NCBI RefSeq assembly: GCF_001536285.1 | Contig: NZ_FAOZ01000005.1 | Span: 423,813-487,812, forward strand | Length of the DNA: 64,000 bases | Direction of reading: 5' to 3' | Origin: Parafrankia irregularis | Lineage (GTDB): Bacteria; Actinomycetota; Actinomycetes; Frankiales; Frankiaceae | Part shown: one piece after another, positions 28,119-37,802 of the stretch | Position numbering within the stretch: position 1 is the stretch's first letter | Layout of the letters: every line of letters begins with the position of its first letter | Made by a program: the position numbers and the translations under genes | The notes under the pieces: model-generated | What the model was told of the DNA's origin: nothing | What the model saw: the letters and a program-made list of their open reading frames with translations, nothing else | Databases searched by the model: none

Positions 28119-30565
28119 TCCGCCGGGAAGGTGGCCGCGGGCCCCCCGCTCGGGATCGTGACCGTGGGCTCCTCGATCGTGGCCAGCCCTGACAGCGGCC
28201 CCGGCCGGGCGAAGAGGAAGCCCTGACCGAGCTCGCAGCCGAGCCGGTCCAGCTCCACGAGCTGGGCCTCCCGCTCGATGCCCTCGGCGATCACGACCGC
28301 GCCCAGTGAATGCGCCACGTCGATCATCGATCGACGCAGGTTGGAGTACCGGCTGCCGTCCATCGGCGGGTCGATGAGCGTGCGGTCCAGCTTGACGACG
28401 TCCACCGGCAGCCGGTGCAGCACAGCCAGGTTCGTGTTGCCCGCGCCGACGTCGTCCAGCGCGATCGTCACCCCGAGCTCCTTGACCTCCGTCAGGACGT
28501 CCGCCGCCGCGGCGAGGTCGGTGATCCGGCTGGTCTCGGTGACCTCGACCACGAGGCGCCGCGGGTCGAGACGGCTCGCGGCGAGGACCCTGGCGACCGT
28601 GTCACGCAGCCGGGTGTCACCGATCCGGCTGGCCGAGACGTTCACGTGCAGGCGCAGTTGGGAACCGGTCGGGTAGGCGAGGGCGACCTCGGTGCAGGCC
28701 CGGGTGAGCACCAGGTCGTCCAGGAGCCCGACCATGCCACCGCTCTCCGCGGCGGCGACGAACGTGCCCGGGGAAACCGGACCGCGGCCCGGGTCCGTCC
28801 ACCGTGCCAGCGCTTCCAGGGCCACCGCCCGCCCGTCGCGAAGCCGGACGATCGGCTGGTAGTGGACGTCGAAGCCGGCGGAGCTCCCGCCGCGGCGCAG
28901 GGCGGTCGCCAGCGCGTCCGCGAGGTGTGCACCGGCCTCGGGTGAGGCCATCCCGGGGCGGTAGGTCACCAGCCGGTCCCGGCCCGAGCATTTCGCCACC
29001 TGCACGGCGGTCTCCGCATGCCGCAGCAGTGCCTCCCCCGTCTCGTGCGTGCGGCGGGCGACGGCGAGTCCGGCACTGGCGCGGATCGACCGCTGCCGGC
29101 CACCGAACGACACCGGGCGGCGCAGCGCCGCCAGCACCCGGGCACCCACGACCTCGGGTGACTCGCCACCACCAGCCATGAGCACCGCGAACTCGTCCGA
29201 CCCGATGCGGGCGACGAGATCGGTCGCGCGGACGCAGTGCAGCAGCCGCTGCGCGACCGTGCGCAGCAGATGGTCACCGGCCGCGGGCCCGAGGCTGTCG
29301 TTGAGAACGCTGAAGTCGTCCAGATCGCAGTACAGGATGGCGATATCGGCACCGGGCCCGGCCCCGGACGCGGATCCCGACCCGGCACCCGACCCCCGAC
29401 CCGCGGCCCGCCGGCGGTCGGACAGCAGCCCGCGCAGCCGGTGCTGGAACAGAACTCGGTTGGGAAGCTCGGTCAGCGGGTCGTGGAACGCACGATGGTG
29501 CAGCTCCCGTTCAGCGGCACGGACCCGCAGCACGAGCCGACGCCCAGCTCGGGCAGCCTCCAGACGATCCGCGACCATCCCGGTCGCCAGGGCCGCTGCC
29601 AGCCCGATCTCGACGCCGTCGGGCCGATGGCCGCTGGCCACCCCGGTGAGCACGACCGCGGTCGCGGCCCCGGCCAGCAGCGTCGGCACCACGAGGAGTG
29701 TCCGGCCCTCCGCTCCGTCGCCACCATCGGCGAGCGCGAGGCCGGCCTGCCCGCGCGGCATGACGCCGGCTGTGTGCCACGCGGCCGCGAGCACCACGGC
29801 ACAGCCGGCGATCGAGATGATCCCGATGAGGAGCTCCGGTGCGTCCGGGCCGGTGGCACCGTCCTGGCCGCTGGCACTATGTGCCAGCGATGTCGCGGCG
29901 GCCAGCAGAACCAGCCCGGCTGCCACCGCGAGGACGCGGACGCGATCGGTGAGCCGACGAAACGCCGCGGTGTGCAGCGACACCAGCACCAGCACCACGA
30001 CCTCGGCCGGGCGGACGATCGCCACGAACCGTCCCCAACCGTCGTCCGCGGCGGTGAGCGCCGGGCGTACGCCAAGCCCCCAGCCGACGAGGAGCACCGA
30101 GCAGGCGAGCAGAAAACGGTCGACCAGGCCGGCGGACCCGCCGCCCACGATCCCGCTACCGAGCCCGCCCGCACCACCGAACCCACCCGTGCCGCCGAAC
30201 CCGCCCGCACCGCCCGCACCACCGGCCCCGCCCGTGGGCACTCCGGGGGGAAGCGGCGGCAGGTCCGGCTGGCTCACCGGCCGGCGCGGTCTGGCCGTGG
30301 GCGCGGCGGAGAGGGCTGCCAGGGCGAGCACCGGCATGGCCAGGTAGCCGACATCGGCTGGCGACAGCCGATGTCGGCTACCCCCGTGAGCCGGCCCGGC
30401 CTGCAGCAGCCAGACCGACTGGCCCGCGGTCCAGGCGACGAGGGCCACCGCGGCCCAGATCAGCCATCTGCCGTGTGCCCGTCCAAGCCGGCGGCCCTTC
30501 CAGACGCAGCCGGTCGCGGCGGCAAGTGCTGACACGATCGCGGTGCCGTCGAGCAACAGCGGCAC
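28094..30565 (-). CDS. Membrane GGDEF-EAL protein (cyclic di-GMP turnover)
   Basis: About 823 residues. The N-terminal 330 carry several hydrophobic membrane segments, split by a Gly-rich loop (GGAGGAGGFGGTGGFGG). A GGDEF domain follows with DPLTELPNRVLFQHRL, CDLDDFSVLNDSLG and active-site motif GSDEF. The product-inhibition site RATD lies five residues before it. The EAL domain has EALARWTD, NVSASRIGD, EVTETSRI, DDVGAGNTNL, VKLDRTLI, IAEGIE and GQGFLFARP, so all metal and catalytic residues seem present. It could both make and degrade c-di-GMP. GTG 30565 is preferred for spacing after GGAGG. A perfect 18-base inverted repeat lies inside the gene. Confidence 0.93.
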   Translation of the reverse strand: MPLLLDGTAIVSALAAATGCVWKGRRLGRAHGRWLIWAAVALVAWTAGQSVWLLQAGPAHGGSRHRLSPADVGYLAMPVLALAALSAAPTARPRRPVSQPDLPPLPPGVPTGGAGGAGGAGGFGGTGGFGGAGGLGSGIVGGGSAGLVDRFLLACSVLLVGWGLGVRPALTAADDGWGRFVAIVRPAEVVVLVLVSLHTAAFRRLTDRVRVLAVAAGLVLLAAATSLAHSASGQDGATGPDAPELLIGIISIAGCAVVLAAAWHTAGVMPRGQAGLALADGGDGAEGRTLLVVPTLLAGAATAVVLTGVASGHRPDGVEIGLAAALATGMVADRLEAARAGRRLVLRVRAAERELHHRAFHDPLTELPNRVLFQHRLRGLLSDRRRAAGRGSGAGSGSASGAGPGADIAILYCDLDDFSVLNDSLGPAAGDHLLRTVAQRLLHCVRATDLVARIGSDEFAVLMAGGGESPEVVGARVLAALRRPVSFGGRQRSIRASAGLAVARRTHETGEALLRHAETAVQVAKCSGRDRLVTYRPGMASPEAGAHLADALATALRRGGSSAGFDVHYQPIVRLRDGRAVALEALARWTDPGRGPVSPGTFVAAAESGGMVGLLDDLVLTRACTEVALAYPTGSQLRLHVNVSASRIGDTRLRDTVARVLAASRLDPRRLVVEVTETSRITDLAAAADVLTEVKELGVTIALDDVGAGNTNLAVLHRLPVDVVKLDRTLIDPPMDGSRYSNLRRSMIDVAHSLGAVVIAEGIEREAQLVELDRLGCELGQGFLFARPGPLSGLATIEEPTVTIPSGGPAATFPADQRWRRPS
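30343..30382. repeat. Perfect 18-bp inverted repeat inside the GGDEF-EAL gene
   Basis: GGTAGCCGACATCGGCTG (30343-30360), loop GCGA, CAGCCGATGTCGGCTACC (30365-30382). All 18 pairs match, and GCGA is a GNRA-type tetraloop (TCGC on the other strand). It codes for part of the N-terminal membrane region (SRHRLSPADVGYLAMP), about 180 bases into the message. Confidence 0.9.
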
Positions 30566-30990
30566 GCCCACCCTCCTCCCCTGCGGCCGGTGGTCCGGTC
30601 ACCCGCCGGCCGTGGGCCGGATTCCCCGCACGCTGGCCCTCGACGGGCCGCGCCGGCTGCGAGCAGGGGCATGGCGGCTGTTTTTGGAGACGGCGCGTCG
30701 CGGCTGGGCCGTGACCTGACGGTTCGACGCCCCACGAGGGTCACTGACCGCGGTGAGCGACCGCGGCGCGCTCGTCGGGCGCTCCCGCGAACCGGGCATC
30801 TCCTGCCCGATCAACCATTCGACGCCGAGTGACCAGCTCGTCGGAGAGCGCCTCGCGTCACCGTATCTTGTGATCGGGCAAACACAAAGAGTGTCCACCT
30901 GTGGTGCGCGCGGCGCGTCGACGACCATTCCCGCCAGATCTCGGCGTCACGAACAGCCGGATTCGGACAACCAGAAGAAGCGTCCGAAGG
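30566..30990. other. Gene-free stretch between transglutaminase and GGDEF-EAL genes
   Basis: About 425 bases with no supported gene. It holds the GGDEF-EAL ribosome site (GGGAGGAGG at about 30572-30580) and presumably its promoter. A slightly lower-GC patch occurs at 30860-30970. No hairpin stood out after the transglutaminase stop. Confidence 0.45.
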
Positions 30991-32046
30991 TCACTCGGTG
31001 ACCGTGGCGGCAACAGCGGGGGTCGCGGAGGCGGCGGGGGCCGCGGCGGGAGGGACCACGCTGACCACGTCGACCCGCTGGGTGGCGACCAGCGCCCCAC
31101 GCCCCACGCCGACGTAACGGCCGGAGGTCGGCGCAACGTCCTGGTAGTCACGCCCGACCCCGACCGTCACATAACGCAGATCAGCGGTCCGGTCGTGACA
31201 GGGGTCGAACGGCACCGCCACCGCACCCGCCCCACCCGGCGACAGCGCCCCACCCCGCGGCACCGCCCTGCCCGACGGCAGCGCACCGCTCGACGGCAGT
31301 GCACCGCTCGACGGCAGTGCACCGCTCGACGACAGTGCACCGCTCGACGACAGCGCACCGCCGGACGACAACGCACCGCTCGGCACGACCACCTCGACCC
31401 AGGCGTGCGAAGCCCCTTCGCCCACCAGGTGCCCGGACACGTAGCGCGCCGGGATCCCGACCGCCCGACACATGGCGATCATGATGTGGGCCTGGTCCTG
31501 ACACACCCCGGACCCGCCGGCGAGGGCCTGGGCGGCGGTCGTCCCCACATCGGTACTGCCCGATACGTACTCGATGCGCTGATACACCCAGCCGCAGACA
31601 CGACGGGCCGTGGCGACCGGGTCGGAGCTCGCCAACGAGCGGGCCGCGTCGACCATCGCGGCGGTCGGCGTCGTGAGCGGGGTCGGGGCGAGCAGCCGGC
31701 GGCTGCTGAGCGCGGACGCCGGAAGCTCCGGCCAGCCGAGGTCGGCGACCCGCTCCACGACCACGGTGATGTCGAAGTCCAGCGTCGGCGGGACGACGTC
31801 GATCCTGATGTTGGCCACCTGCAGCCCGTCCGGCCCACGCTGCCAGGTCGTGCGCGCCTGGGGCGCGGAGACCCGCAGGTCCATGTAACGCCGCAGCTGA
31901 CCGCCGTGGCGGACGGGCGGCACGGCGACAAGCCGGTGGTCGAGATCCGTCGCGGCTCCGTCGTAGGTGTATCGGAAGCGCTGGCTCACCCGATAGGTGA
32001 CCCGCTCGGCGCCCACCAGGTCGACCTCGCCCGCGGGTTCCGACAT
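30991..32046 (-). CDS. Transglutaminase-like cysteine protease-fold protein
   Basis: 351-residue protein with an N-terminal beta domain (VTYRVSQRFRYTYDGAATDL, RLVAVPPVRHGGQLRRYMDL) and a transglutaminase-like core. The catalytic triad is visible as GVCQDQAHIMIAMCRAVGIPARYVSG (Cys), HAWVEVVVP (His) and PFDPCHDR (Asp). It resembles proteins often paired with circularly permuted ATP-grasp/alpha-E proteins, but none is next to it here. Between His and Asp lies a 6-residue repeat (SSGALP units), coded by 18-base tandem repeats. The ATG at 32046 (MSEPAGEVDLVG) is preferred; an open frame extends to 32190. Confidence 0.88.
   Translation of the reverse strand: MSEPAGEVDLVGAERVTYRVSQRFRYTYDGAATDLDHRLVAVPPVRHGGQLRRYMDLRVSAPQARTTWQRGPDGLQVANIRIDVVPPTLDFDITVVVERVADLGWPELPASALSSRRLLAPTPLTTPTAAMVDAARSLASSDPVATARRVCGWVYQRIEYVSGSTDVGTTAAQALAGGSGVCQDQAHIMIAMCRAVGIPARYVSGHLVGEGASHAWVEVVVPSGALSSGGALSSSGALSSSGALPSSGALPSSGALPSGRAVPRGGALSPGGAGAVAVPFDPCHDRTADLRYVTVGVGRDYQDVAPTSGRYVGVGRGALVATQRVDVVSVVPPAAAPAASATPAVAATVTE
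31271..31382. repeat. 18-bp tandem repeat inside the transglutaminase gene
   Basis: About six copies of an 18-base unit (CGACGGCAGTGCACCGCT and variants) in frame. On the minus strand they code for SSGALP-type hexapeptides. The third-position differences between copies show drift after duplication. Confidence 0.85.
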
Positions 32047-32295
32047 GCCGTGATGGGGATCATGCGGGGCGCACCCGTCCCTGATCGGCCCGGAAGTTGG
32101 CGCCACGCCGTCGATCGTCGCTCGTTTCTGTTTCCCGCCCGTTAACGGCGGGGACGCCCCCGCCCAGCCTTTACCGAACAATGTCAACACGGACCATCAT
32201 CGCTTCCTGCGCGACACAACCAGTCCACACGATGACCTCACATCGTCATCCTTCGCAGCTGCCGAGTTCACGCGGAACTGGCAGCATGGGCAGAC

Positions 32296-34491
32296 ATGAG
32301 CGAGCTGGTCGCGACCCGGTCGGAACAGCCGCAGCGAAAGGCTCGGAGCGCGCTGCTGGAACCCCTGGAGGCGCCTCGTGCGCCAGCCCCGTCGGATCTT
32401 CCCCCGGGTCGGTTCATCAACCGGGAGAAGTCCTGGCTGGACTTCAACGCGCGCGTCCTGGCGCTTGCTGAGGATGTCTCGACACCCCTGCTGGAGCGGG
32501 CGAAGTTCCTCGCGATCTTCGCCAGCAACCTCGACGAGTTCTACATGGTGCGGGTGGCCGGCCTGATGCGCCGCCACGCCACCCGCCTCGCGGTCCGCTC
32601 GGCGGACGGCCTGACCGCACGCGAGCAGCTCGATCTCATCAGCCGCACGACCGCCGAGCTCACCGCCCGCCATTCCCGGTGCTTCACCGACGAGGTGGCG
32701 CCGTCACTCGCCCACGCCGGAATCACGATCAAACTCTGGCAGCAGCTCGAAGCACCGCAGCGGGAACGGCTACGGAACTACTTCGCCCAGCAGATCTTTC
32801 CGGTTCTCACTCCGCTCGCCGTCGATCCCGCCCACCCGTTTCCCTACATCAGCGGGCTGTCGCTCAATCTCGCCGTCGCCGTGCGTGAACCGGGCGGCGA
32901 ATCCGAACGGTTCGCCCGGGTCAAGGTTCCACCGAACGTCCCCCGACTGATCAGGGTGGATGTCGACGAGAGCACCGAAGGCCTGGCCGGTGCGCGGGAC
33001 GACTCCACCGCGTGCTTCGTGCCGCTGGAAGAGGTCATCGCGGCTCATCTCGGGCAGCTCTTTCCCGGCATGGAGGTCGTCGACTCACACCTGTTCAGGG
33101 TCACCCGCAACGCGGACCTCGAGGTCGAGGAGGACGAGGCGGAGGATCTGCTGCAGGCGCTGGAGCGCGAGCTCGCGCGCCGCCGGTTCGGCCCCGCGGT
33201 GCGGCTCGAGGTGGACGCCGACATCGACGACGACCTGCTGAACCTGCTGATGCGCGAGCTGGAGATCACCGAGCGCGAGGTGCACCGGGTCCGCGGCCCG
33301 CTGGACATGTCCGTCCTGTGGGCTCTGTACGACCTCGACCGCCCCGAGCTGAAGGACGCGCCGCGGGTACCCGTGACCCACCCCCGGCTGCTCAACGACG
33401 AGGGCGAGCCGACGGACTTCTTCAGCGTGCTCCGCGAGGTCGACGTCCTGGTTCATCATCCGTACGACTCGTTCACCACGTCGGTGCAGCGCTTCCTGGA
33501 GCAGGCCGCCGCGGACCCGAACGTGCTCGCCATCAAGCAGACCCTGTACCGGACCTCCGGCGACTCCCCGATCGTCGACGCGCTCGTCGCCGCGGCGGAG
33601 GCGGGCAAGCAGGTCGTCGTCCTGGTGGAGATCAAGGCCCGGTTCGACGAGAGTGCCAACATCCGCTGGGCCCGGGAGCTGGAACGAGCCGGCTGCCATG
33701 TCGTGTACGGCCTGATCGGGCTCAAGACGCACTGCAAGATCTGCCTCGTCGTGCGGCAGGAGCGCGGAGGGCTGCGCCGCTACTGCCACGTCGGCACCGG
33801 GAACTACAACCCGAAGACCGCGCGGCTCTACGAGGACATCGGCCTGCTCACCGCGAACCCGGACGTCGGAGCCGACCTGACCGACCTGTTCAACGTGCTG
33901 ACGGGCTACAGCCGGCAGACCGAGTACCGCTCACTGCTGGTCGCCCCGCAGCACATGCGGGACGGAATCATCGAGCGTGTGGAGGCCGAGATCGCCGCCG
34001 CCCGCGAGGGCCGGGAGTGCGGCATCCGCATCAAGGTCAACAGCCTGGTCGACGAGCAGCTCATCGACGCGCTCTACCGGGCGTCGATCGCCGGGGTGCC
34101 GATCCAGTGCCTTGTCCGCGGCATCTGTGCCCTGCGACCGGGAGTTCCCGGGCTCTCCGAGACGGTGCACGTCCGATCGATCCTCGGGCGGTTCCTGGAG
34201 CACAGCAGGGTGCTGGAGTTCGTGTCGGCGGGCGAGTTCTGGATCGGCAGCGCCGACATGATGCACCGCAACCTCGACCGCCGGATCGAGGCGCTGGTGC
34301 GGGTTCCACACGCCGAACGCCAGGCCGCCGTGCGCGGGATGCTCGACCATGCCTTCTCCGACCAGGTCTCCGCCTGGGTCCTCGCCCCGGACGGCCGCTG
34401 GGAGCGGCACACCACCAGTGCCGACGACGTGGCGCTGTCGGACTACCAGCACGACCTGATGGCTCGTGCGGTCGAGCGCGGGCGCCGCTGA
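32296..34491 (+). CDS. ppk: Polyphosphate kinase 1
   Basis: Reversibly transfers the gamma-phosphate of ATP to polyphosphate. 731 residues with the four-domain PPK1 layout: N-terminal [20 protein letters not shown] and [20 protein letters not shown], head domain, then the kinase core with [30 protein letters not shown] holding the autophosphorylated His, [20 protein letters not shown] and a second conserved His/Arg region [20 protein letters not shown] membrane-peripheral enzyme important in phosphate stores and stress. The neighbouring hup gene and leuCD are a conserved actinobacterial context. Confidence 0.97.
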   Translation: MSELVATRSEQPQRKARSALLEPLEAPRAPAPSDLPPGRFINREKSWLDFNARVLALAEDVSTPLLERAKFLAIFASNLDEFYMVRVAGLMRRHATRLAVRSADGLTAREQLDLISRTTAELTARHSRCFTDEVAPSLAHAGITIKLWQQLEAPQRERLRNYFAQQIFPVLTPLAVDPAHPFPYISGLSLNLAVAVREPGGESERFARVKVPPNVPRLIRVDVDESTEGLAGARDDSTACFVPLEEVIAAHLGQLFPGMEVVDSHLFRVTRNADLEVEEDEAEDLLQALERELARRRFGPAVRLEVDADIDDDLLNLLMRELEITEREVHRVRGPLDMSVLWALYDLDRPELKDAPRVPVTHPRLLNDEGEPTDFFSVLREVDVLVHHPYDSFTTSVQRFLEQAAADPNVLAIKQTLYRTSGDSPIVDALVAAAEAGKQVVVLVEIKARFDESANIRWARELERAGCHVVYGLIGLKTHCKICLVVRQERGGLRRYCHVGTGNYNPKTARLYEDIGLLTANPDVGADLTDLFNVLTGYSRQTEYRSLLVAPQHMRDGIIERVEAEIAAAREGRECGIRIKVNSLVDEQLIDALYRASIAGVPIQCLVRGICALRPGVPGLSETVHVRSILGRFLEHSRVLEFVSAGEFWIGSADMMHRNLDRRIEALVRVPHAERQAAVRGMLDHAFSDQVSAWVLAPDGRWERHTTSADDVALSDYQHDLMARAVERGRR

Positions 34492-34656
34492 GGCTGGATC
34501 ACCGCCGCTCCGGCACCGCACCCCACCGAGCCGGACGGATCGCCGAGCCGGCCGCGGCCGTGCCGCCGGACACATCGCCGGGCCGGCCGCGGCCGGGCCG
34601 CCGGTCACGGCCGCGCCGGAAGGCGGCCGTGGGCGGCGGCACGGCCGCCGCGCGCT

Positions 34657-34941
34657 TCAGTCGCTGCTGGCGGAAACGCTGGCCTTGAACTCGGAGCCGG
34701 GCCGAAACTTCGGCACCACGGACGCGGCGACGTGCACGGGCTCACCGGTCGCGGGGTTGCGGCCGGTGCGGGCGGCGCGCTCCACCCGCTCGAACACACC
34801 GAAACCGGTGATCGTGACCTTCTCGCCGCCGGCCACGGCCTCCTGGATCGCGTCGAACACGGCGTCGACTGCCTTGGTGGCGTTCGACCGCCCGCCCTCG
34901 ATCTGCTGAGCGATGCGGTCAACCAACTGGGACTTGTTCAC
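34657..34941 (-). CDS. hup: HU-family DNA-binding protein
   Basis: 94-residue nucleoid protein that bends DNA. Full HU pattern: MNKSQLVDRIAQQIEGG, VTITGFGVFERVERAARTGR and NPATGEPVHVAASVVPKFRPG. It lacks the long Lys/Ala-rich tail of mycobacterial HupB, so it is the short form. GTG start at 34941 with GGAGG five bases upstream. Confidence 0.97.
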   Translation of the reverse strand: MNKSQLVDRIAQQIEGGRSNATKAVDAVFDAIQEAVAGGEKVTITGFGVFERVERAARTGRNPATGEPVHVAASVVPKFRPGSEFKASVSASSD

Positions 34942-35512
34942 AACAACCTCCGGACGCCCCCGCGCTTGACGGGGTGGGGAGCAGATCGGGCATCACACTG
35001 CGCTGCACCGTAGGCATCTCCACTGTCGAGGGCAATTCCCATGAGCGTGTCGCGTCACACAAACCCGCACGTCAGCGGGTTCGCGCCGGGTGACTACCGC
35101 TTGTGCACTGTTCGACGAGGCCGCCGCATCCTGCAGTTTCGTCACCTTGAGTCACTTTTTGCCAGCGGCGATTCATGCCGAACGTCACGAATTGATAGCC
35201 CCCAGACGCAACGAGACGGGTGTGCTTACCGCAACGCACCGGCGCACTACCCCAAGCGGATGTGAGATCACACTCAGCACCACAACGAGCACTCGAACGG
35301 GGATGCCCCCGAGGTGGCGCGACCGCCCTCCGATGCGGTGGCCCGATGGCTGTGGATGTGATCAAAGCAACATCCCCTCGGCGGCCCCGACAGGCCGCCC
35401 AATGGCCCGAAAAGCCCTGTGCCGGGCCGGGTCGGAGCGTCCGCTGAAGCCCCGGACCCGGCCGGCCCGGCGGCTGTGACGACCCGGACCGGCCTCGTGC
35501 AGGGCTTCGGGC
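34942..35512. other. Gene-free stretch between hup and leuD
   Basis: 571 bases without a convincing gene. It should hold the hup promoter. AACCCGC-ACGTCA-GCGGGTT at 35063-35082 is a small perfect hairpin about 120 bases upstream of hup. The 35090-35290 part is less GC-rich than the surroundings. Open frames here (for example 35090-35479 plus) have no ribosome site and no family resemblance. Confidence 0.5.
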
Positions 35513-36109
35513 TCAGGCCGTGGTCGGCAGCCAGGCCGGCCGGCCCGCCTCGAACTCGGTGATCCGCTCCTCGTGACGCAGCGTCAACCCGACGTCGTCC
35601 AGGCCCTCCATGAGCCGCCACCGGGTGAAGTCGTCGAGCTCGAAGCCGACCGTCTGGCCGGCGCCGCGGACCTCGCGGGCCACCAGGTCGACGGTGATCT
35701 CCGTCGTCGGATCGGCCTCCACGGCGGCCGTCAGCGCCTCGACGACGTCGACCGGTACCACCACCGGAAGCAGGCCGTTGCCCAGCGCGTTGCCCCGGAA
35801 GATGTCGGCGAAGCGAGGCGAGAGCACGGCGCGGAACCCGTAGTCCTGCAGGGCCCAGACCGCGTGCTCCCGCGACGAGCCGGTGCCGAAGTCGGGCCCG
35901 GCGAGCAAGATCGACGCCCCGGCGTACGCCGGGTTGTTCAGGACGAACGACGGGTCCTCCCGCCACTCGGAGAACAGGCCGGCGCCGAAGCCCGTGCGCT
36001 CGATGCGCTTGAGCCACTCGCTCGGGATGATCTGGTCGGTGTCGACGTCGCTGCGTCGCAGCGGCACCGCCCGACCGGTGTGGATGGTGAACGCCTCCAT
36101 GACAGGCAC
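35513..36109 (-). CDS. leuD: 3-isopropylmalate dehydratase small subunit
   Basis: Swivelling-domain subunit of isopropylmalate isomerase in leucine synthesis. 198 residues: [41 protein letters not shown] and [12 protein letters not shown] are the hallmark segments. GTG 36109 or ATG 36100. It is 75 bases downstream of leuC; the spacer holds three TTCGAA words (36116, 36126, 36140). Confidence 0.97.
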   Translation of the reverse strand: MPVMEAFTIHTGRAVPLRRSDVDTDQIIPSEWLKRIERTGFGAGLFSEWREDPSFVLNNPAYAGASILLAGPDFGTGSSREHAVWALQDYGFRAVLSPRFADIFRGNALGNGLLPVVVPVDVVEALTAAVEADPTTEITVDLVAREVRGAGQTVGFELDDFTRWRLMEGLDDVGLTLRHEERITEFEAGRPAWLPTTA

Positions 36110-36184
36110 GTCCCCTTCGAAATCGTTCGAACGGCTTCGTTCGAAAGTCGCTGTGTGCAGGCGGCTACGGGTCGGAGCGGACGG

Positions 36185-37582
36185 CTACAGGTCTGCGGGC
36201 GCGGTCAGGCGGCCGGTCACCGCGGTGGCGGCGGCGACCTCCGGCGACACCAGATGGGTGCGGCCCCCGGGGCCCTGGCGGCCTTCGAAGTTGCGGTTCG
36301 ACGTCGACGCGCTGCGCTCCCCCGGCGACAGGGTGTCCGGGTTCATGCCCAGGCACATCGAGCAGCCCGCGCTGCGCCAGTCGGCGCCCGCCGCGCGGAA
36401 CACCTCGTCCAGGCCCTCGGCCTCGGCCTGTGCCTTGACCTCCATCGAACCGGGGACGATCAGGACCCGCAGCCCGTCGGCCACCCGCCGCCCGCGCAGC
36501 ACCTCGGCGGCGGCACGCAGGTCGGAGAGCCGGCCGTTGGTGCAGGAGCCGATGAAGACGGTGTCGACGGCGACGTCGCTCAGCGGCGCGCCGGGTGTGA
36601 GACCCATGTACGCCAGGGCCCGCTCCACCGAGGCCTTCGCCGCCGCGTCGCCGTAGTCGGCCGGGTCCGGAACAGCGGTGTTCAGCGGCGCCGCCTGGCC
36701 GGGGTTCGTTCCCCAGGTGACGTAGGGGCTCAGGCTCGGCGCGTCGATGACCACCTCGTGGTCGAAGGTCGCGTCGTCGTCGGTCGCCAGCGTCCGCCAG
36801 TAGGCGACGGCGGCATCCCAGTCGGCCCCCTGCGGCGCGTTCGGACGGCCCTTCAGGTACTCGAAGGTCGTCTCGTCCGGGGCGATCATGCCGGCCCGCG
36901 CGCCGGCCTCGATGGACATGTTGCAGACCGTCATCCGGCCTTCCATCGACAGCGCGCGCACGGCCTCGCCGCGGTACTCGATGACGTAGCCGGCCCCGCC
37001 GCCCGTGCCGATCCTGGCGATCACCGCGAGGATCAGGTCCTTGGCGGTGACACCGGCCGGCAGCTCGCCCTGCACGGTGACGGCCATCGTCTTCGGCCGG
37101 CGCTGCGGCAGGGTCTGGGTCGCCAGCACGTGCTCGACCTGGCTCGTGCCGATGCCGAACGCCAGCGCGCCGAAGGCGCCGTGGGTCGAGGTGTGGCTGT
37201 CACCACAGACGATCGTCATCCCGGGCTCGGACAGGCCCAGCTGCGGACCGACCACGTGAACGATTCCCTGCCCCGGGTCGTTCATCGGGAACAGGCGGAC
37301 ACCGAAGTCGGCGCAGTTCTTGCGCAGCGCCTCCACCTGCGCCCGCGACACCGGGTCCGCGATCGGGAGCAGGGTGTCGGTCGTCGGGACGTTGTGGTCC
37401 TCGGTGGCGATCGTCAGGTCGGGCCGCCGGACCGGCCGGCCAGCCAGCCTCAGGGCTTCGAACGCCTGCGGCGACGTGACCTCGTGGACGAGGTGCAGGT
37501 CGATGTAGAGCAGGTCCGGCTCTCCGTCGGCGCGGCGGACGACGTGTGCGTCCCAGACCTTCTCCGCGAGTGTGCGCCCCAT
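36185..37582 (-). CDS. leuC: 3-isopropylmalate dehydratase large subunit
   Basis: Aconitase-family [4Fe-4S] subunit isomerising 2- to 3-isopropylmalate. 465 residues from ATG 37582, with GGGAG eight bases upstream. It shows [47 protein letters not shown], the first cluster Cys in [16 protein letters not shown] and the last two in [15 protein letters not shown]. It is transcribed away from ndgR with three strong palindromes between, so it is very likely controlled by NdgR. Confidence 0.97.
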   Translation of the reverse strand: MGRTLAEKVWDAHVVRRADGEPDLLYIDLHLVHEVTSPQAFEALRLAGRPVRRPDLTIATEDHNVPTTDTLLPIADPVSRAQVEALRKNCADFGVRLFPMNDPGQGIVHVVGPQLGLSEPGMTIVCGDSHTSTHGAFGALAFGIGTSQVEHVLATQTLPQRRPKTMAVTVQGELPAGVTAKDLILAVIARIGTGGGAGYVIEYRGEAVRALSMEGRMTVCNMSIEAGARAGMIAPDETTFEYLKGRPNAPQGADWDAAVAYWRTLATDDDATFDHEVVIDAPSLSPYVTWGTNPGQAAPLNTAVPDPADYGDAAAKASVERALAYMGLTPGAPLSDVAVDTVFIGSCTNGRLSDLRAAAEVLRGRRVADGLRVLIVPGSMEVKAQAEAEGLDEVFRAAGADWRSAGCSMCLGMNPDTLSPGERSASTSNRNFEGRQGPGGRTHLVSPEVAAATAVTGRLTAPADL

Positions 37583-37730
37583 TGGCCCCACTCCCTCTCT
37601 GGCGTGAGCCGGGCCCACGCTGCTCGAATCCCGGTGTCATGACTGCGCCGCGGGAGGCGGTCGCCTGGCCTCCCGCTCGTCTGGTTTTCCGCTTCGTGGT
37701 TTCCCACTTACCTCGCCTGCCCGTCCCGCT

Positions 37731-37777
37731 CCTGAGACGTCTCAGGCTTGAGACGTCTCAGCTCTCGAGACGTCTCA
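37731..37777. promoter_or_regulatory. Three tandem GAGACGTCTC palindromes (likely operator array)
   Basis: Box 1 CCTGAGACGTCTCAGG (37731-37746), box 2 TGAGACGTCTCA (37749-37760) and box 3 CGAGACGTCTCA (37766-37777). The centres are about 16 and 17 bases apart. They lie in the leuC-ndgR divergent gap, ending 25 bases before the ndgR ATG and about 150 bases upstream of leuC. The repeated symmetric half-site GAGAC/GTCTC suits dimers of an IclR-type regulator. Binding by NdgR is inferred, not shown. Confidence 0.8.
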
Positions 37778-37802
37778 GTACTTGGGATGGCAGTATCAGA
37801 CT

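Noticed and set aside
31271-31382. Repeat array considered as a CRISPR
   Set aside because: Units are 18 bases with no unique spacers and code in frame for SSGALP peptides within the transglutaminase gene; no cas genes are present.
34492-34656. GGCCGGCCGCGGCC-type palindromes after ppk as a terminator
   Set aside because: Many overlapping short GC palindromes but no single long stem; called too ambiguous to list.
35090-35479. 129-residue plus-strand frame between hup and leuD
   Set aside because: No ribosome site, no domain, composition unlike real genes; the region reads as promoter and spacer DNA.
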